Source: Cyanobacteria bacterium OH_SFB_17 (GTDB taxonomy: Bacteria; Cyanobacteriota; Vampirovibrionia; Gastranaerophilales; Gastranaerophilaceae). From it: a stretch of 47,377 nt of DNA. Made by a program: the position numbers and the translations under genes. The notes below the pieces were generated by a model that saw only the letters and a list, made by a program, of their open reading frames with translations, had not been told where the DNA came from and did not search any database. Where the stretch lies: assembly GCA_023395735.1 (NCBI GenBank), contig JAEWYI010000023.1, positions 1-47,377 on the forward strand, in the 5' to 3' direction. Below, in pieces: positions 8,600-16,887 of this stretch. Numbering within the stretch: the first letter of the stretch is position 1; the number at the start of each line of letters is the position of its first letter.

Positions 8600-10051
8600 T
8601 CATTCTTTCAATGATTTACTTTGATTTCCGTATGCAGAAACCTGTTTAAATGCTGTTTTTAGCGAGTTGATTGTGGAGTTTCCGCCGATACATCCGCCTT
8701 CGCAACACATAACTTCTACAAGATTACCCAAAGAACATTCTCCGCATTTTGCAAATTTTTTCAAATCGCGAATACTTTCTTTGTTCAATCCGTTTACGAC
8801 GTGAGCTTTCAAAATCATTTCTTCGTCTGTCAATGAAGCAACCGCTCTTGCAACACCACCCGTAAGGCCAAATTCTCTTGCTTCTTTAGACGCTTCAGTT
8901 TTAAATTTTTCACCTTCGCACTCTGCAACTTCAACCTTCATAGCAATAAACAAAGCGCCTAATTCTTCGAAGTTAATTATGTAATCAACTTTTTCATTTT
9001 GCTGCGCTTCCTTACGTTTTGCAACACAAGGGCTAAAGAAAACGGTAACCGCATCAGGATGCTCTTCTTTAACTATTTCTGCTGTGTAATAAAGCGGAGT
9101 TTGCGTAGTTGAAGCAAAAGGTTTAATCTCTGGCAAATGCTTTGCTATAAGTTCATTATATCCGGCACAGCAAGAAGTTGTCATAAACTCTTCACCTGCT
9201 TCCATTCTTTCTGCAAACTCTTCTGCTTCATTTTTTGTCGTAACGTCTGCACCTTGAGCTACCTCATAGACATCAGAGAATCCGACTTTTTTAATCGCCG
9301 CATTAAGCTGTTCCGGCGTGCAGGGCAACTGTCCCATAATCGCTGGCGCAATCATTGCAATAACCTTTTTGCCTTTTTTAATTTCTTTCAAAACGTCAAT
9401 GACTTGACTTTTTTCATGAACAGCGCCGAAAGGACACGCGCTTACGCACTTTCCGCAAGTAATGCATTTTTCGAAATCAATTTTTGCAAAACCGTTTTCG
9501 TCTTTTGCAATTGCACCCACTGGACAAGCGTCTTCACAAGGAACGCGAAGTTTTACTATAGCGCTGTAAGGACAAACTTTTGTACATTGCATACAATTTT
9601 TGCACTTTGCGCCATCTATAACTGATTTTCCATCGATTATGCTTATTGCACCGAACTTACATGTGTTAATACAAGGTCTTGCCACGCAGCCTTGGCAAAG
9701 GTTTGTGACAAAAACTCTGCTTGGAACACAACCCTTACAAGCTGTTTCCAAAACTGTCAACACATTTTCTTCCGGTTTTTCGCGATCAAGAGCTTCTTTT
9801 GCATATTCTGACAAAAGTTTTCTTTCGTCGCTGTCTTCGATTGAAAGGCCAAGTCCTGCAAGAGTTCTATCTTTTAGAATCTCCCTTTCTTTGTGAATAC
9901 AGCATCTATAAGGAACGTCGCTTCCCTTCGGTCTCATATCGTAAGGAATCAAACGTGTTTTTTCTTCAAAATTATCCGATAAAAATGCTCTTATAGTTCT
10001 AACTAGTATTTCTCTTTTTAAGTGTATTGTTTCGTTTCCAGTGTTATTCAT
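8600..10051 (-). CDS. [FeFe] hydrogenase, catalytic type (group B-like)
   Basis: 483 residues. It should catalyse reversible H2 formation with ferredoxin-type electrons in the cytoplasm. After ~100 N-terminal residues come cysteine-rich [4Fe-4S] motifs (about 105-215), including 'CKNCMQCTKVCP' and 'CITCGKCVSACP'. The H-cluster domain has L1 'TTSCCAGY' near 293, L2 'SPCVAKR' near 341 and L3 'VMCCEGGCIGG' near 450, giving all four H-cluster cysteines plus the proton-relay cysteine (first C of TSCC). The usual proline after TSCC is alanine. Domain order and the SPCVAKR form suggest group B; that grouping is inference. The start overlaps the preceding [2Fe-2S] gene by 8 bases, implying coupling. 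Maturation needs HydEFG; hydG is at 34-36 kb. Confidence 0.92.
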   Translation of the reverse strand: MNNTGNETIHLKREILVRTIRAFLSDNFEEKTRLIPYDMRPKGSDVPYRCCIHKEREILKDRTLAGLGLSIEDSDERKLLSEYAKEALDREKPEENVLTVLETACKGCVPSRVFVTNLCQGCVARPCINTCKFGAISIIDGKSVIDGAKCKNCMQCTKVCPYSAIVKLRVPCEDACPVGAIAKDENGFAKIDFEKCITCGKCVSACPFGAVHEKSQVIDVLKEIKKGKKVIAMIAPAIMGQLPCTPEQLNAAIKKVGFSDVYEVAQGADVTTKNEAEEFAERMEAGEEFMTTSCCAGYNELIAKHLPEIKPFASTTQTPLYYTAEIVKEEHPDAVTVFFSPCVAKRKEAQQNEKVDYIINFEELGALFIAMKVEVAECEGEKFKTEASKEAREFGLTGGVARAVASLTDEEMILKAHVVNGLNKESIRDLKKFAKCGECSLGNLVEVMCCEGGCIGGNSTINSLKTAFKQVSAYGNQSKSLKE

Positions 10052-10304
10052 TTCCCAACTTTCTATCTATTGCTTTCATTACTTTCTCTACTGTGGCTTC
10101 GTACACTACATCATCATCAACTTTAACGTAAGGGGCTCTTGAATACTCCCAATCAATTGAACAAAGTCCAAGGCATGGAACTCCGTTTACTTCAACCTTG
10201 TCGCCGTATTTTGAAGGGACTGTCTCAATCAACTCCTGCAAGTTTGATGATCCCATAACAAAACAAGTTGTGCCTAAGCATACTTTTACATTAATCTTTC
10301 CCAT
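10044..10304 (-). CDS. Thioredoxin-like [2Fe-2S] ferredoxin (NuoE-type fold), second copy
   Basis: 86 residues from the ATG at 10304, preceded by AGAAAGGTAG at good spacing. An upstream in-frame GTG is less likely. Four cysteines follow the NuoE/HndA-like pattern: 'CLGTTC' (C-x4-C) and 'CLGLC' (C-x3-C), about 35 residues apart. Proteins of this fold pass electrons into hydrogenases or NADH-linked flavoproteins. It overlaps the start of the catalytic hydrogenase gene by 8 bases, so it is probably a dedicated partner of it. No NuoF-like flavoprotein is in the window, so a bifurcating complex cannot be claimed. Confidence 0.85.
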   Translation of the reverse strand: MGKINVKVCLGTTCFVMGSSNLQELIETVPSKYGDKVEVNGVPCLGLCSIDWEYSRAPYVKVDDDVVYEATVEKVMKAIDRKLGNE

Positions 10305-10327
10305 ATTCGCTACCTTTCTACATGATA

Positions 10328-11488
10328 TCACATGTATTGTATACTAACCTTTTTAAAGTATTTCTCTTCCAAAATATTCGCCATCTTTTTGATAATATTT
10401 TTTCGGATTTCGATCTCGATAGGCAAATTGGGGTCATAATGTGCCTGATTTAATTTTGCCCCAACCATGAAATTAATACAATCACTATCGAGTAAAAATT
10501 TTACTAACTTAACACCAGCATTTTCGACAGTCCAAATTCCAGTCTCCAAATACTCTAGTGTCTTTGTCAAAGTTAAAATGCCTTCTGTAACCAAATCCAC
10601 GCCTTCCATGTATGAACAAGAAGGCAAATTTCCAACACTTATTTCGTTTTCCGTGCTAATCGGTTTCTGCAATTCTCTTGAAACAAGATTCGCGGTTGTG
10701 CCTCCGCATATAGCCTTTTTACCTTGAAATTTGTCAAAAATTTGCGAATATTCCGCGTCTTTTTGCTGGTGATAAGGAGGCCCGGTAAAAATAAGAGTTT
10801 CTCTTGGCTGTCTGTAATAAAGAACACACGCAGAAACATCATCTTTTGGATTACGGTCGATTTCTATATTTCTAGCCTGATTTACGATATATTTTGAAAG
10901 CTCTTGACTTGATATATCGTGGCATTTTTCAATTTTTTCTCTTACTATTTCGATAAGACCTTCCCGTCTCAATCCAAGTTTCAACCTAGGGCCTCCAAGA
11001 CCGGCTTGTGTAACCCCGTCAGAGCAAAAAATTATTCTATCACCTTGCTGAACCTTGAACTTATACGTTTTCATTTTTCTATTAGTAAATTTCTTTGAAA
11101 CAACTTCGCTAAATTCAGGTTCCAAAACTTCTTCGCCTCTAATCCATACAAACTGAGGATTACCTTCTTCTACGATTTTTACATTTCCGTCATCATCACA
11201 ATCGATTGCTGAAAAAGTTGAATAACTTATCCTTCTAACCTTACATACAGGAAGAGAGTTCATAATTATTTCTGCAGCTTTTTTTATATTGACTTCGCCC
11301 TCAACAAATTTCAAAAGCATTGTTGCGGTCATACAAGATAAAATATTAGCTTTAATTCCACTGCCCAATCCATCTGAAAGCACAGCAATAAGCCTTCCTT
11401 CATCAGGATATTTTTTTGATAAAAAATAATCACCAAACGCGTTTTGATTATATTTTTTAAGTTGTGAACAGTTAATGTCTATAAACAT
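10328..11488 (-). CDS. SpoIIE-family (PP2C-type) protein phosphatase of the hydrogenase operon
   Basis: 386 residues. The N-terminal ~235 residues form a SpoIIE-like serine phosphatase domain, with metal-binding aspartates in 'VLSDGLGSGIKA', 'IIFCSDGVTQAG' and 'NPKDDVSACV'. The C-terminal ~150 residues, with 'ICGGTTANLVSREL', are a separate domain whose function I do not know. From other genomes I recall phosphatases like this beside PAS-containing [FeFe] hydrogenases. Here it sits between the sensory and the catalytic hydrogenase, so a role as output of H2 or redox sensing is a reasonable inference; its phospho-target is unknown. There are no membrane segments. AAGGATT precedes the ATG. Confidence 0.85.
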   Translation of the reverse strand: MFIDINCSQLKKYNQNAFGDYFLSKKYPDEGRLIAVLSDGLGSGIKANILSCMTATMLLKFVEGEVNIKKAAEIIMNSLPVCKVRRISYSTFSAIDCDDDGNVKIVEEGNPQFVWIRGEEVLEPEFSEVVSKKFTNRKMKTYKFKVQQGDRIIFCSDGVTQAGLGGPRLKLGLRREGLIEIVREKIEKCHDISSQELSKYIVNQARNIEIDRNPKDDVSACVLYYRQPRETLIFTGPPYHQQKDAEYSQIFDKFQGKKAICGGTTANLVSRELQKPISTENEISVGNLPSCSYMEGVDLVTEGILTLTKTLEYLETGIWTVENAGVKLVKFLLDSDCINFMVGAKLNQAHYDPNLPIEIEIRKNIIKKMANILEEKYFKKVSIQYM

Positions 11489-11552
11489 TTTTTTGAATCC
11501 TTACCATTTTAAATTTATGGCCTTTTTAAACTTTATCTCTTTCTTTAAAAAA

Positions 11553-13265
11553 TTAGCTCTTTTCTTCTTTATCATCATAGTCGTTTGCAATAGAGCTCAG
11601 CAACATTTCCGTCTCGACCATGTGTTCACCTAAAAGACAAGCTATATCTTGAACAATCGAAATGTTTTTCGAAATGACTTCTTGCGCTTTTTGAGCAATT
11701 TTTTCCCTGTTTGTCTCACTTTGAGTAACATCTGTTATAATCGCCCCGACAATCTCGTTTTTTTCGATGGTGAAAGCGACTATATCATAGAGTCTGTTTT
11801 TAATCGGAAATCTTTCTTTATGAAGATCTTTTCCTGATTTCAGTGCTGACTTGAATATATCTGAAAAATCTATAATTCTGTCAATTGCAGCGCCCACAAG
11901 CCCGTCTTGTCTAGCTGAAAATATTTCATACATATCACCGCAGAACATTTTCATAAAAGCATCGTTAGCCTCAACAACTCTCAAATCATTATCTACCATA
12001 ACAGAAGCTGAAGGCATACACCTAAGCATTGCTGCAGCTTTTCTCATTGCGATTTTTCTCATATAAGAAACACACATAGAAGGTTCGGCTTCACCTTCTA
12101 TTAAAGCTTTTGCAAGCTCTCTGCAGGTTGAATAACCGCAGCCTCCACAATTAAGTTCATCTGCGTCTGTGTGCTTACCGATTTTTTTAAGCGCTTTTAC
12201 GATATCTGCCATCGGATAATCGTGAGCCTCTACTTTTTGTTGCAAATATTCAATATCGACAACAGTTTTAGGGACTTTAGGTATTTCTTCTCTAAACTCA
12301 ACTTTTGAAAGAACATCAGACATAATATTCACGCCCGATTTTTTTGTTGAAATACAAGGCCCTGCAATACAGCCCCCGTCACATGATAAACCTTCTATAA
12401 AAACAGGTTTATCAAGTTTTTCCGGCTTAAATCCGTTCAATGCATTTTCAAATGCCTGAAGAGAACAAATATTTAAAAGTTGAACTTCCTTTTTAACACC
12501 TATTCTTTTAATCGTTTCGTTCATTCCGCCATCGAGTGGATAAATTGCACCTTCGTAAGCTTTTTCAGGAACAAAAACTTCATCTTTTTCTTTTATCGCA
12601 GAAATATCTATTTCCGAATCATTAATCCAGAAATTAAGCTCTTCAAAAGTTAAAGAAACATCTATCAAATCTTTATGCGTATCTGATTCGTTCTTTTTCC
12701 CAACACAAGGCCCTATAAACACAACAGAAATAGAGCTTCCATAAATATCTTTCAGCATTTTTGCATGAGTCAAAGCAGGTGATGCAATTGGAGTTATATA
12801 TTGAGTAAATTCAGGCTTATACAACCTGATATAATCAACAATTACAGGACAAGCGCTTGAAATGAAAAGTCCTTTTTCAGCTTCATTAAGAATTTGAGCA
12901 GATTTTATAGAAACTTCCTGTGCGCCCAAAGCAGTTTCACTAACAGCTTTAAATCCAAGTTTTTTCAAAATTGCGATTAATTTTTCGGCAGAACAGTCAA
13001 AAGCGCCAATCCAACTAGGTGCAAGAGAAACATAAACGTCTTTTTGTGCCAGAAAAAGCGTTTTAACCTTTTCGATATCTTGTCGAACCCTTTTTGCGTT
13101 ACTAGGACAAGCCTTAACACAATTTCCGCAAGCTATGCACTTGCTCGCTATAACAGAAGCATGACCATTTTCAATCTTAATCGCTTTTACAGGACACTGC
13201 CTGACACACTTGTAGCAGTCATGACATTCATTTATCAACGTGTATACGGGATTTTGTTTATCCAT
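11553..13265 (-). CDS. Sensory-type [FeFe] hydrogenase with Fes and PAS domains (group C, HydS-like)
   Basis: 570 residues from the ATG at 13265; a GTG two codons upstream is the alternative. Order: [4Fe-4S] pairs (about 12-60, 'CHDCYKCVRQCP', 'CIACGNCVKACP'); H-cluster domain with L1 'SSACPV' near 137, L2 'GPCVGKK' near 185, L3 'SCDGGCIAGPC' near 298; a four-cysteine Fes motif ('CGGCGYSTC' then x16-C) near 372; a PAS domain about 410-520. In L1 the first cysteine of TSCC, the proton relay of catalytic enzymes, is alanine, while the cluster ligand remains. This change is known from HydS-type enzymes such as that of Thermotoga maritima. It likely senses H2 or redox state and signals through PAS to the downstream phosphatase. 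Confidence 0.9.
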   Translation of the reverse strand: MDKQNPVYTLINECHDCYKCVRQCPVKAIKIENGHASVIASKCIACGNCVKACPSNAKRVRQDIEKVKTLFLAQKDVYVSLAPSWIGAFDCSAEKLIAILKKLGFKAVSETALGAQEVSIKSAQILNEAEKGLFISSACPVIVDYIRLYKPEFTQYITPIASPALTHAKMLKDIYGSSISVVFIGPCVGKKNESDTHKDLIDVSLTFEELNFWINDSEIDISAIKEKDEVFVPEKAYEGAIYPLDGGMNETIKRIGVKKEVQLLNICSLQAFENALNGFKPEKLDKPVFIEGLSCDGGCIAGPCISTKKSGVNIMSDVLSKVEFREEIPKVPKTVVDIEYLQQKVEAHDYPMADIVKALKKIGKHTDADELNCGGCGYSTCRELAKALIEGEAEPSMCVSYMRKIAMRKAAAMLRCMPSASVMVDNDLRVVEANDAFMKMFCGDMYEIFSARQDGLVGAAIDRIIDFSDIFKSALKSGKDLHKERFPIKNRLYDIVAFTIEKNEIVGAIITDVTQSETNREKIAQKAQEVISKNISIVQDIACLLGEHMVETEMLLSSIANDYDDKEEKS

Positions 13266-13279
13266 ATTCACCCACTTTT

Positions 13280-13531
13280 TTATTTGTTGGTTAAAGATTC
13301 CAGTATTTGCTTAATTTTCTCTTCAGTTATCTTTGAATACTCAACTCCGTTAACCAATATATTAGGACCATCAGCGCACTTTCCTTCACATCTTGAACCC
13401 GCAAGCTCAAGTGTTGCATCCAAATTGTGCTCTTTTATATAATTTTCAATAAACTCTAAATTAGCTTCATTCCCACGTGCAAAACAGGCACTTCCCATAC
13501 ACACTGTTATGTTAATCTTTTCGTTACTCAA
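13280..13531 (-). CDS. Thioredoxin-like [2Fe-2S] ferredoxin, first gene of the hydrogenase operon
   Basis: 83 residues. The cysteine pattern is 'CMGSAC' (C-x4-C) and 'CEGKC' (C-x3-C), as in the copy at 10.0-10.3 kb, to which it is a distant paralogue. The likely start is TTG at 13531: no ATG precedes the first cysteine, and AAAGG lies 8 bases upstream. The gene ends 14 bases before the sensory hydrogenase start, so each hydrogenase has its own small ferredoxin directly upstream. Presumed role: electron transfer to or from the sensory hydrogenase. Confidence 0.85.
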   Translation of the reverse strand: MSNEKINITVCMGSACFARGNEANLEFIENYIKEHNLDATLELAGSRCEGKCADGPNILVNGVEYSKITEEKIKQILESLTNK

Positions 13532-13588
13532 CTTCCTGGCCTTTCAATTTTTTGCCTTTTTTACAAATCTCCGCACACTGTAATATTC

Positions 13589-13602
13589 GTGATTTATTTC
13601 AC
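13589..13602. promoter_or_regulatory. Rex-like dyad at the start of the hydrogenase operon
   Basis: GTGATTTATTTCAC has GTGA/TCAC arms. Compared with the Rex consensus TTGTGAA-N4-TTCACAA, 11 of 14 defined positions match. It lies just after the -10 box, over the expected transcription start. FNR/CRP-type binding is an alternative reading. No rex gene is in the window. Confidence 0.35.
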
Positions 13603-13607
13603 TATTC

Positions 13608-13636
13608 ATTGTAGTGCAAAACATATCTTTTTTCAA
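13608..13636 (-). promoter_or_regulatory. Promoter of the hydrogenase operon
   Basis: TTGAAA, a 17-base spacer and TACAAT on the minus strand, about 75 bases before the first gene. It is the only good promoter seen upstream of the five-gene operon. Confidence 0.7.
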
Positions 13637-13644
13637 GTGCTATG

Positions 13645-15024
13645 CTACATAATTTTTGAAAGAAAAGTAGTGACAAGAGTGAAGTAAACCAAAAGGCCCA
13701 TAACATCTATCGTTGTTGCAATCATCGGACCTGAAGCGACAGCAGGATCTATTTTTAGACTCTTTAGCGCAAATGGAGTGAAAGTTCCGATAATAGTCGC
13801 CATAGTCATGTTAATCATCATTGCAAGTCCGACGATCAATCCTAAATATATATTGTCTCTCCACCCCCAGGTAACAAGAGTTACCAAAATACCAAAAGTA
13901 GAGCCGATTAAAAAGCCTATAAACATTTCTCTTATAATATGTCTCATTCCAGAGCTAACAGTAACTTGCCCTGTAGAAAGCCCACGAACCATTAGCGTGA
14001 TACTTTGCGTACCGATATTACCGCCCAAACCTGCAAGCAAAGGCATAAAAATTGCAATAATCGGAACAGCATGAAGCGTACCCTCATAATGGTTTCCAAC
14101 CTTAACCGCAATAAATTCACCAATCAATGTTATAAATAACCAAGGAGTTCTTGCTCTAATGGCATTAAAAATATTTCCGCTTAAAATCTCATCCTCATCA
14201 ACAACATCAGTCGAAATACCAGATGATGTATAAATTTCTTCTGTTGTTTCTTCTTCAACGATATCTTGAACATCATCCCAAGTTATCATCCCTTTTAATC
14301 TGTTATACAAATCAACAACAGGCAACGCATTGTATTGATATTTCATAAAAATATCGGCAATATAATCCTGATAATCGTCGACATGAAGTCTTGTGATATC
14401 AGTTATCATTATATCTTCTACCTTCTGGCTTACAGAAGATGTCAAAAGTTTTCTTAAAGAAATTACGCCCAACAAGTGGTTTTGCTTATCAACAACATAA
14501 ACATAATAAAGTTCCATATTGTCTTCTTGCGCCTGAATTCTTATTGATGATAAAACCTCTTCAACAGTCATATCAACATTTACAGTCATAACAACAGGGG
14601 TCATAATACCACCGGCTGTATCTTCGTTATATGTCAAAAGTTCTCTGACTTCTGCTTGAAACTTGTCCGGCAACTTATCAAGATAAGACTCGCTCTCATC
14701 CTCTTCCATATCACCCAAAACGTCGGCAGCTGAATCGTGAGGCAATTTTGAAATGATACGCGAAGCGTGCTCTTCATCAATATCACCAAGAAGTTCAACC
14801 TGAAGCTGAGGAGTCAAATATTCCACCATATCGGCGGCTTTTTCTTCATCCAAATTCTTAAAACATATCAAACGCTCTTCCTGATTTAGCTCAGGCAAAA
14901 TATCCGCCAAATCCGCAGAGTGAAAGCTATCCAACTCTTCTCGAAGTTGTTGGATATTTTCATCATCTATGATTTCACGAATTCTTTCAACCGTGTTTTC
15001 TATGTTAAGCATATCTGATTTCAT
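13645..15024 (-). CDS. mgtE: Magnesium transporter MgtE
   Basis: 459 residues, typical length. A superhelical MgtE N domain covers about 1-135 (repeats such as 'LPHDSAADVLGDMEEDE'). Two CBS domains lie at about 140-260, and five membrane helices fill about 290-459 with the signature 'GLGGNIGTQSITLMVRGLS'. Family members are Mg2+ channels that close when the cytoplasmic domains bind Mg2+. There is no room for an M-box riboswitch. A TATAAT ends 6 bases before the ATG and no Shine-Dalgarno is visible, so the mRNA may be leaderless. It is divergent from argS. Confidence 0.96.
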   Translation of the reverse strand: MKSDMLNIENTVERIREIIDDENIQQLREELDSFHSADLADILPELNQEERLICFKNLDEEKAADMVEYLTPQLQVELLGDIDEEHASRIISKLPHDSAADVLGDMEEDESESYLDKLPDKFQAEVRELLTYNEDTAGGIMTPVVMTVNVDMTVEEVLSSIRIQAQEDNMELYYVYVVDKQNHLLGVISLRKLLTSSVSQKVEDIMITDITRLHVDDYQDYIADIFMKYQYNALPVVDLYNRLKGMITWDDVQDIVEEETTEEIYTSSGISTDVVDEDEILSGNIFNAIRARTPWLFITLIGEFIAVKVGNHYEGTLHAVPIIAIFMPLLAGLGGNIGTQSITLMVRGLSTGQVTVSSGMRHIIREMFIGFLIGSTFGILVTLVTWGWRDNIYLGLIVGLAMMINMTMATIIGTFTPFALKSLKIDPAVASGPMIATTIDVMGLLVYFTLVTTFLSKIM

Positions 15025-15030
15025 ACAATT

Positions 15031-15063
15031 ATTATATCTTAAATATTATTTTTGAGATATAAT
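15031..15063. promoter_or_regulatory. Symmetric divergent -10 boxes between mgtE and argS
   Basis: ATTATATCT (15031-15039) and AGATATAAT (15055-15063) are exact inverted copies, each with an outward-facing TATAAT. The left one serves mgtE, with its expected start at the ATG; the right one could serve argS. No convincing -35 boxes are seen for either. Confidence 0.45.
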
Positions 15064-15141
15064 TTTTAAGGTGACAAATTTTAAATGCACTTGCCAAGAC
15101 ATTTTACTCGAAAATAATAAGATTTAAATAAGGAAAATCAA

Positions 15142-16887
15142 ATGATAATTAAAAATTTTTTGTTGGAAAAAGTTGAAGACGCTATCCAAAAAGCGATAAA
15201 AGAAAATTCGCTCGGACAAATGAGTGAATACCAATCAGGTTCACTAAACGCAGAAAAACCTAAAAATACAGAATTTGGGGATTTTGCGGTTAATGTTTCT
15301 TCACTTGCGCGCTTCGCGCGCCTCTCGCCGCCTCAAATAGCGCAAGCAATCGTTGACCAAATTGAAATAGATGACTGTGAAATTTCGATTGTCGGAGGAT
15401 TTATCAACTTTAAAATCGGCAAAACATTTTTTAAAGAAGCAATAAAAGAAATTTTTGAAAAGAAAAAGAATTTTGCAAAACCTGAAAAAATTGAAAAAGA
15501 AAAAATCTTACTTGAATATGTTTCTGCTAACCCTACAGGACCATTCCACATTGGACACGGAAGATGGGCTGCTATGGGAAGCGCGCTTGCAAATTTGCTT
15601 GAGTTTTACGGACACGAAGTCACTCAAGAATTTTACATAAACGATGCTGGTTCTCAAATTAACAAGCTTGGAAAATCATTAAAAATAAGAGTTCAACAAG
15701 AACTTGGAGAAAAAGTTGACTTCCCGAGTGACGAAGTTGAGAGAAAAAATTATTATGCAGGCGAATACTTAATTCCAGTTGCTAAAAAATACGTGAGCGA
15801 ACAACTTCAAGAAAAAAAAGAAGATGCTCTTAATGAAGATGTTCTTGCGGATTATGCAAAAAAAGAAATGGAAAACCTGCAAAAAGCTCTTTTAAAAGGT
15901 TTCAGAGTGAATTTTGACATATTTTATTCAGAACTTGATTTGCACAATTCGGGAAAAGTTGATGCTTGCGTCGAAAAGCTTACAAAAATGGGCAAAATGT
16001 ACGAACAAGAAGGAGCAATTTGGTTTAAATCTTCTGATTACGGCGATGACCAAGACAGAGTAATCAAAAAAGCTGATGGCTCAAACACTTATCTTACAGC
16101 TGACATTGCTTATCACTTAGACAAGCTTGAGCGCGGATATGACAGACTAATCAACATCTGGGGAGCTGACCACCACGGTTATGTAGCTCGTGTAAAGGCA
16201 TCTATCGAAGCTCTTGGGTACAATCCGGATAAACTTGAAGTTTTGTTGGGACAACTTGTTAACTTGGTTATAAACGGCGAAGAAGTTAGAATGGGTAAAC
16301 GTAAAAATATGGTTACTCTTGACGAATTGATTGAAGAAGTCGGAGTTGATGCAACAAGATTCTGGATGATTATGAGAAATATCGACACAACTCTTGATTT
16401 TGATATTGAACTTGCAAAGACAAATTCTGATGAAAACCCTGTCTTTTACGTTCAATATGCACATGCCAGAGCTTGTTCAATTTTAAGAAACGCAATTTCT
16501 GAAAAAATAGACTCAGAAACCGGTGATAAAACCCCTGCTCCAATAAGTGAAAGCGAGCTAAAGGATTTGGAAGAAAATTACAGCAAAGAAACGCTTGCAC
16601 CTATTTTTGAAGAAACGGAAACACTTTCAAGCGCAAGAAAATTAATACTTAAGCTGGAAGAATACAAATCTTTAATAAAATTTTCAGCAGAAAACAGACA
16701 AGTTTATACGATTTGCAGATACGTTCAAGAGCTTGCGGGTGATTTTCACTCATTCTATACTGTTTCTCGCGTAATAACAGAGGACAAAGCGTTGATGAAA
16801 GCCCGATTAGCACTTGTTATTGCAGTAAAAACCGTATTAAAAAATGCGCTTGATATCTTAGGTGTTAGTGCTCCTGTCAAGATGTAG
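15142..16887 (+). CDS. argS: Arginyl-tRNA synthetase
   Basis: 581 residues, class I. It charges tRNA-Arg with arginine. The N-terminal Add-1 region has 'FGDFAVNVSS'. The HIGH motif appears as 'NPTGPFHIGHGR' and the tRNA-binding DALR domain is C-terminal. The KMSKS loop is degenerate, 'RMGKRKNMV', as is common in ArgRS. AAGGAAAATCAA precedes the ATG. A GC-rich palindrome at 15307-15321 encodes 'RFAR' with codons unlike the rest of the gene. The last 30 bases overlap the end of the convergent zincin-like gene. Confidence 0.98.
   Translation: MIIKNFLLEKVEDAIQKAIKENSLGQMSEYQSGSLNAEKPKNTEFGDFAVNVSSLARFARLSPPQIAQAIVDQIEIDDCEISIVGGFINFKIGKTFFKEAIKEIFEKKKNFAKPEKIEKEKILLEYVSANPTGPFHIGHGRWAAMGSALANLLEFYGHEVTQEFYINDAGSQINKLGKSLKIRVQQELGEKVDFPSDEVERKNYYAGEYLIPVAKKYVSEQLQEKKEDALNEDVLADYAKKEMENLQKALLKGFRVNFDIFYSELDLHNSGKVDACVEKLTKMGKMYEQEGAIWFKSSDYGDDQDRVIKKADGSNTYLTADIAYHLDKLERGYDRLINIWGADHHGYVARVKASIEALGYNPDKLEVLLGQLVNLVINGEEVRMGKRKNMVTLDELIEEVGVDATRFWMIMRNIDTTLDFDIELAKTNSDENPVFYVQYAHARACSILRNAISEKIDSETGDKTPAPISESELKDLEENYSKETLAPIFEETETLSSARKLILKLEEYKSLIKFSAENRQVYTICRYVQELAGDFHSFYTVSRVITEDKALMKARLALVIAVKTVLKNALDILGVSAPVKM
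15307..15321. repeat. GC-rich palindrome inside argS
   Basis: GCGCGC-TTC-GCGCGC. The surrounding ~28 bases use GCG, CGC, CTC, TCG and CCG codons, whereas the gene otherwise prefers AGA and AT-ending codons. It may be a small inserted or converted element. Confidence 0.5.

Noticed and set aside
8600..13531. Complete electron-bifurcating hydrogenase
   Set aside because: No NuoF-like flavoprotein or diaphorase subunit is present; only small [2Fe-2S] proteins are.
15025..15141. M-box Mg2+ riboswitch upstream of mgtE
   Set aside because: The -10 box lies 6 bases before the mgtE ATG, leaving no leader.
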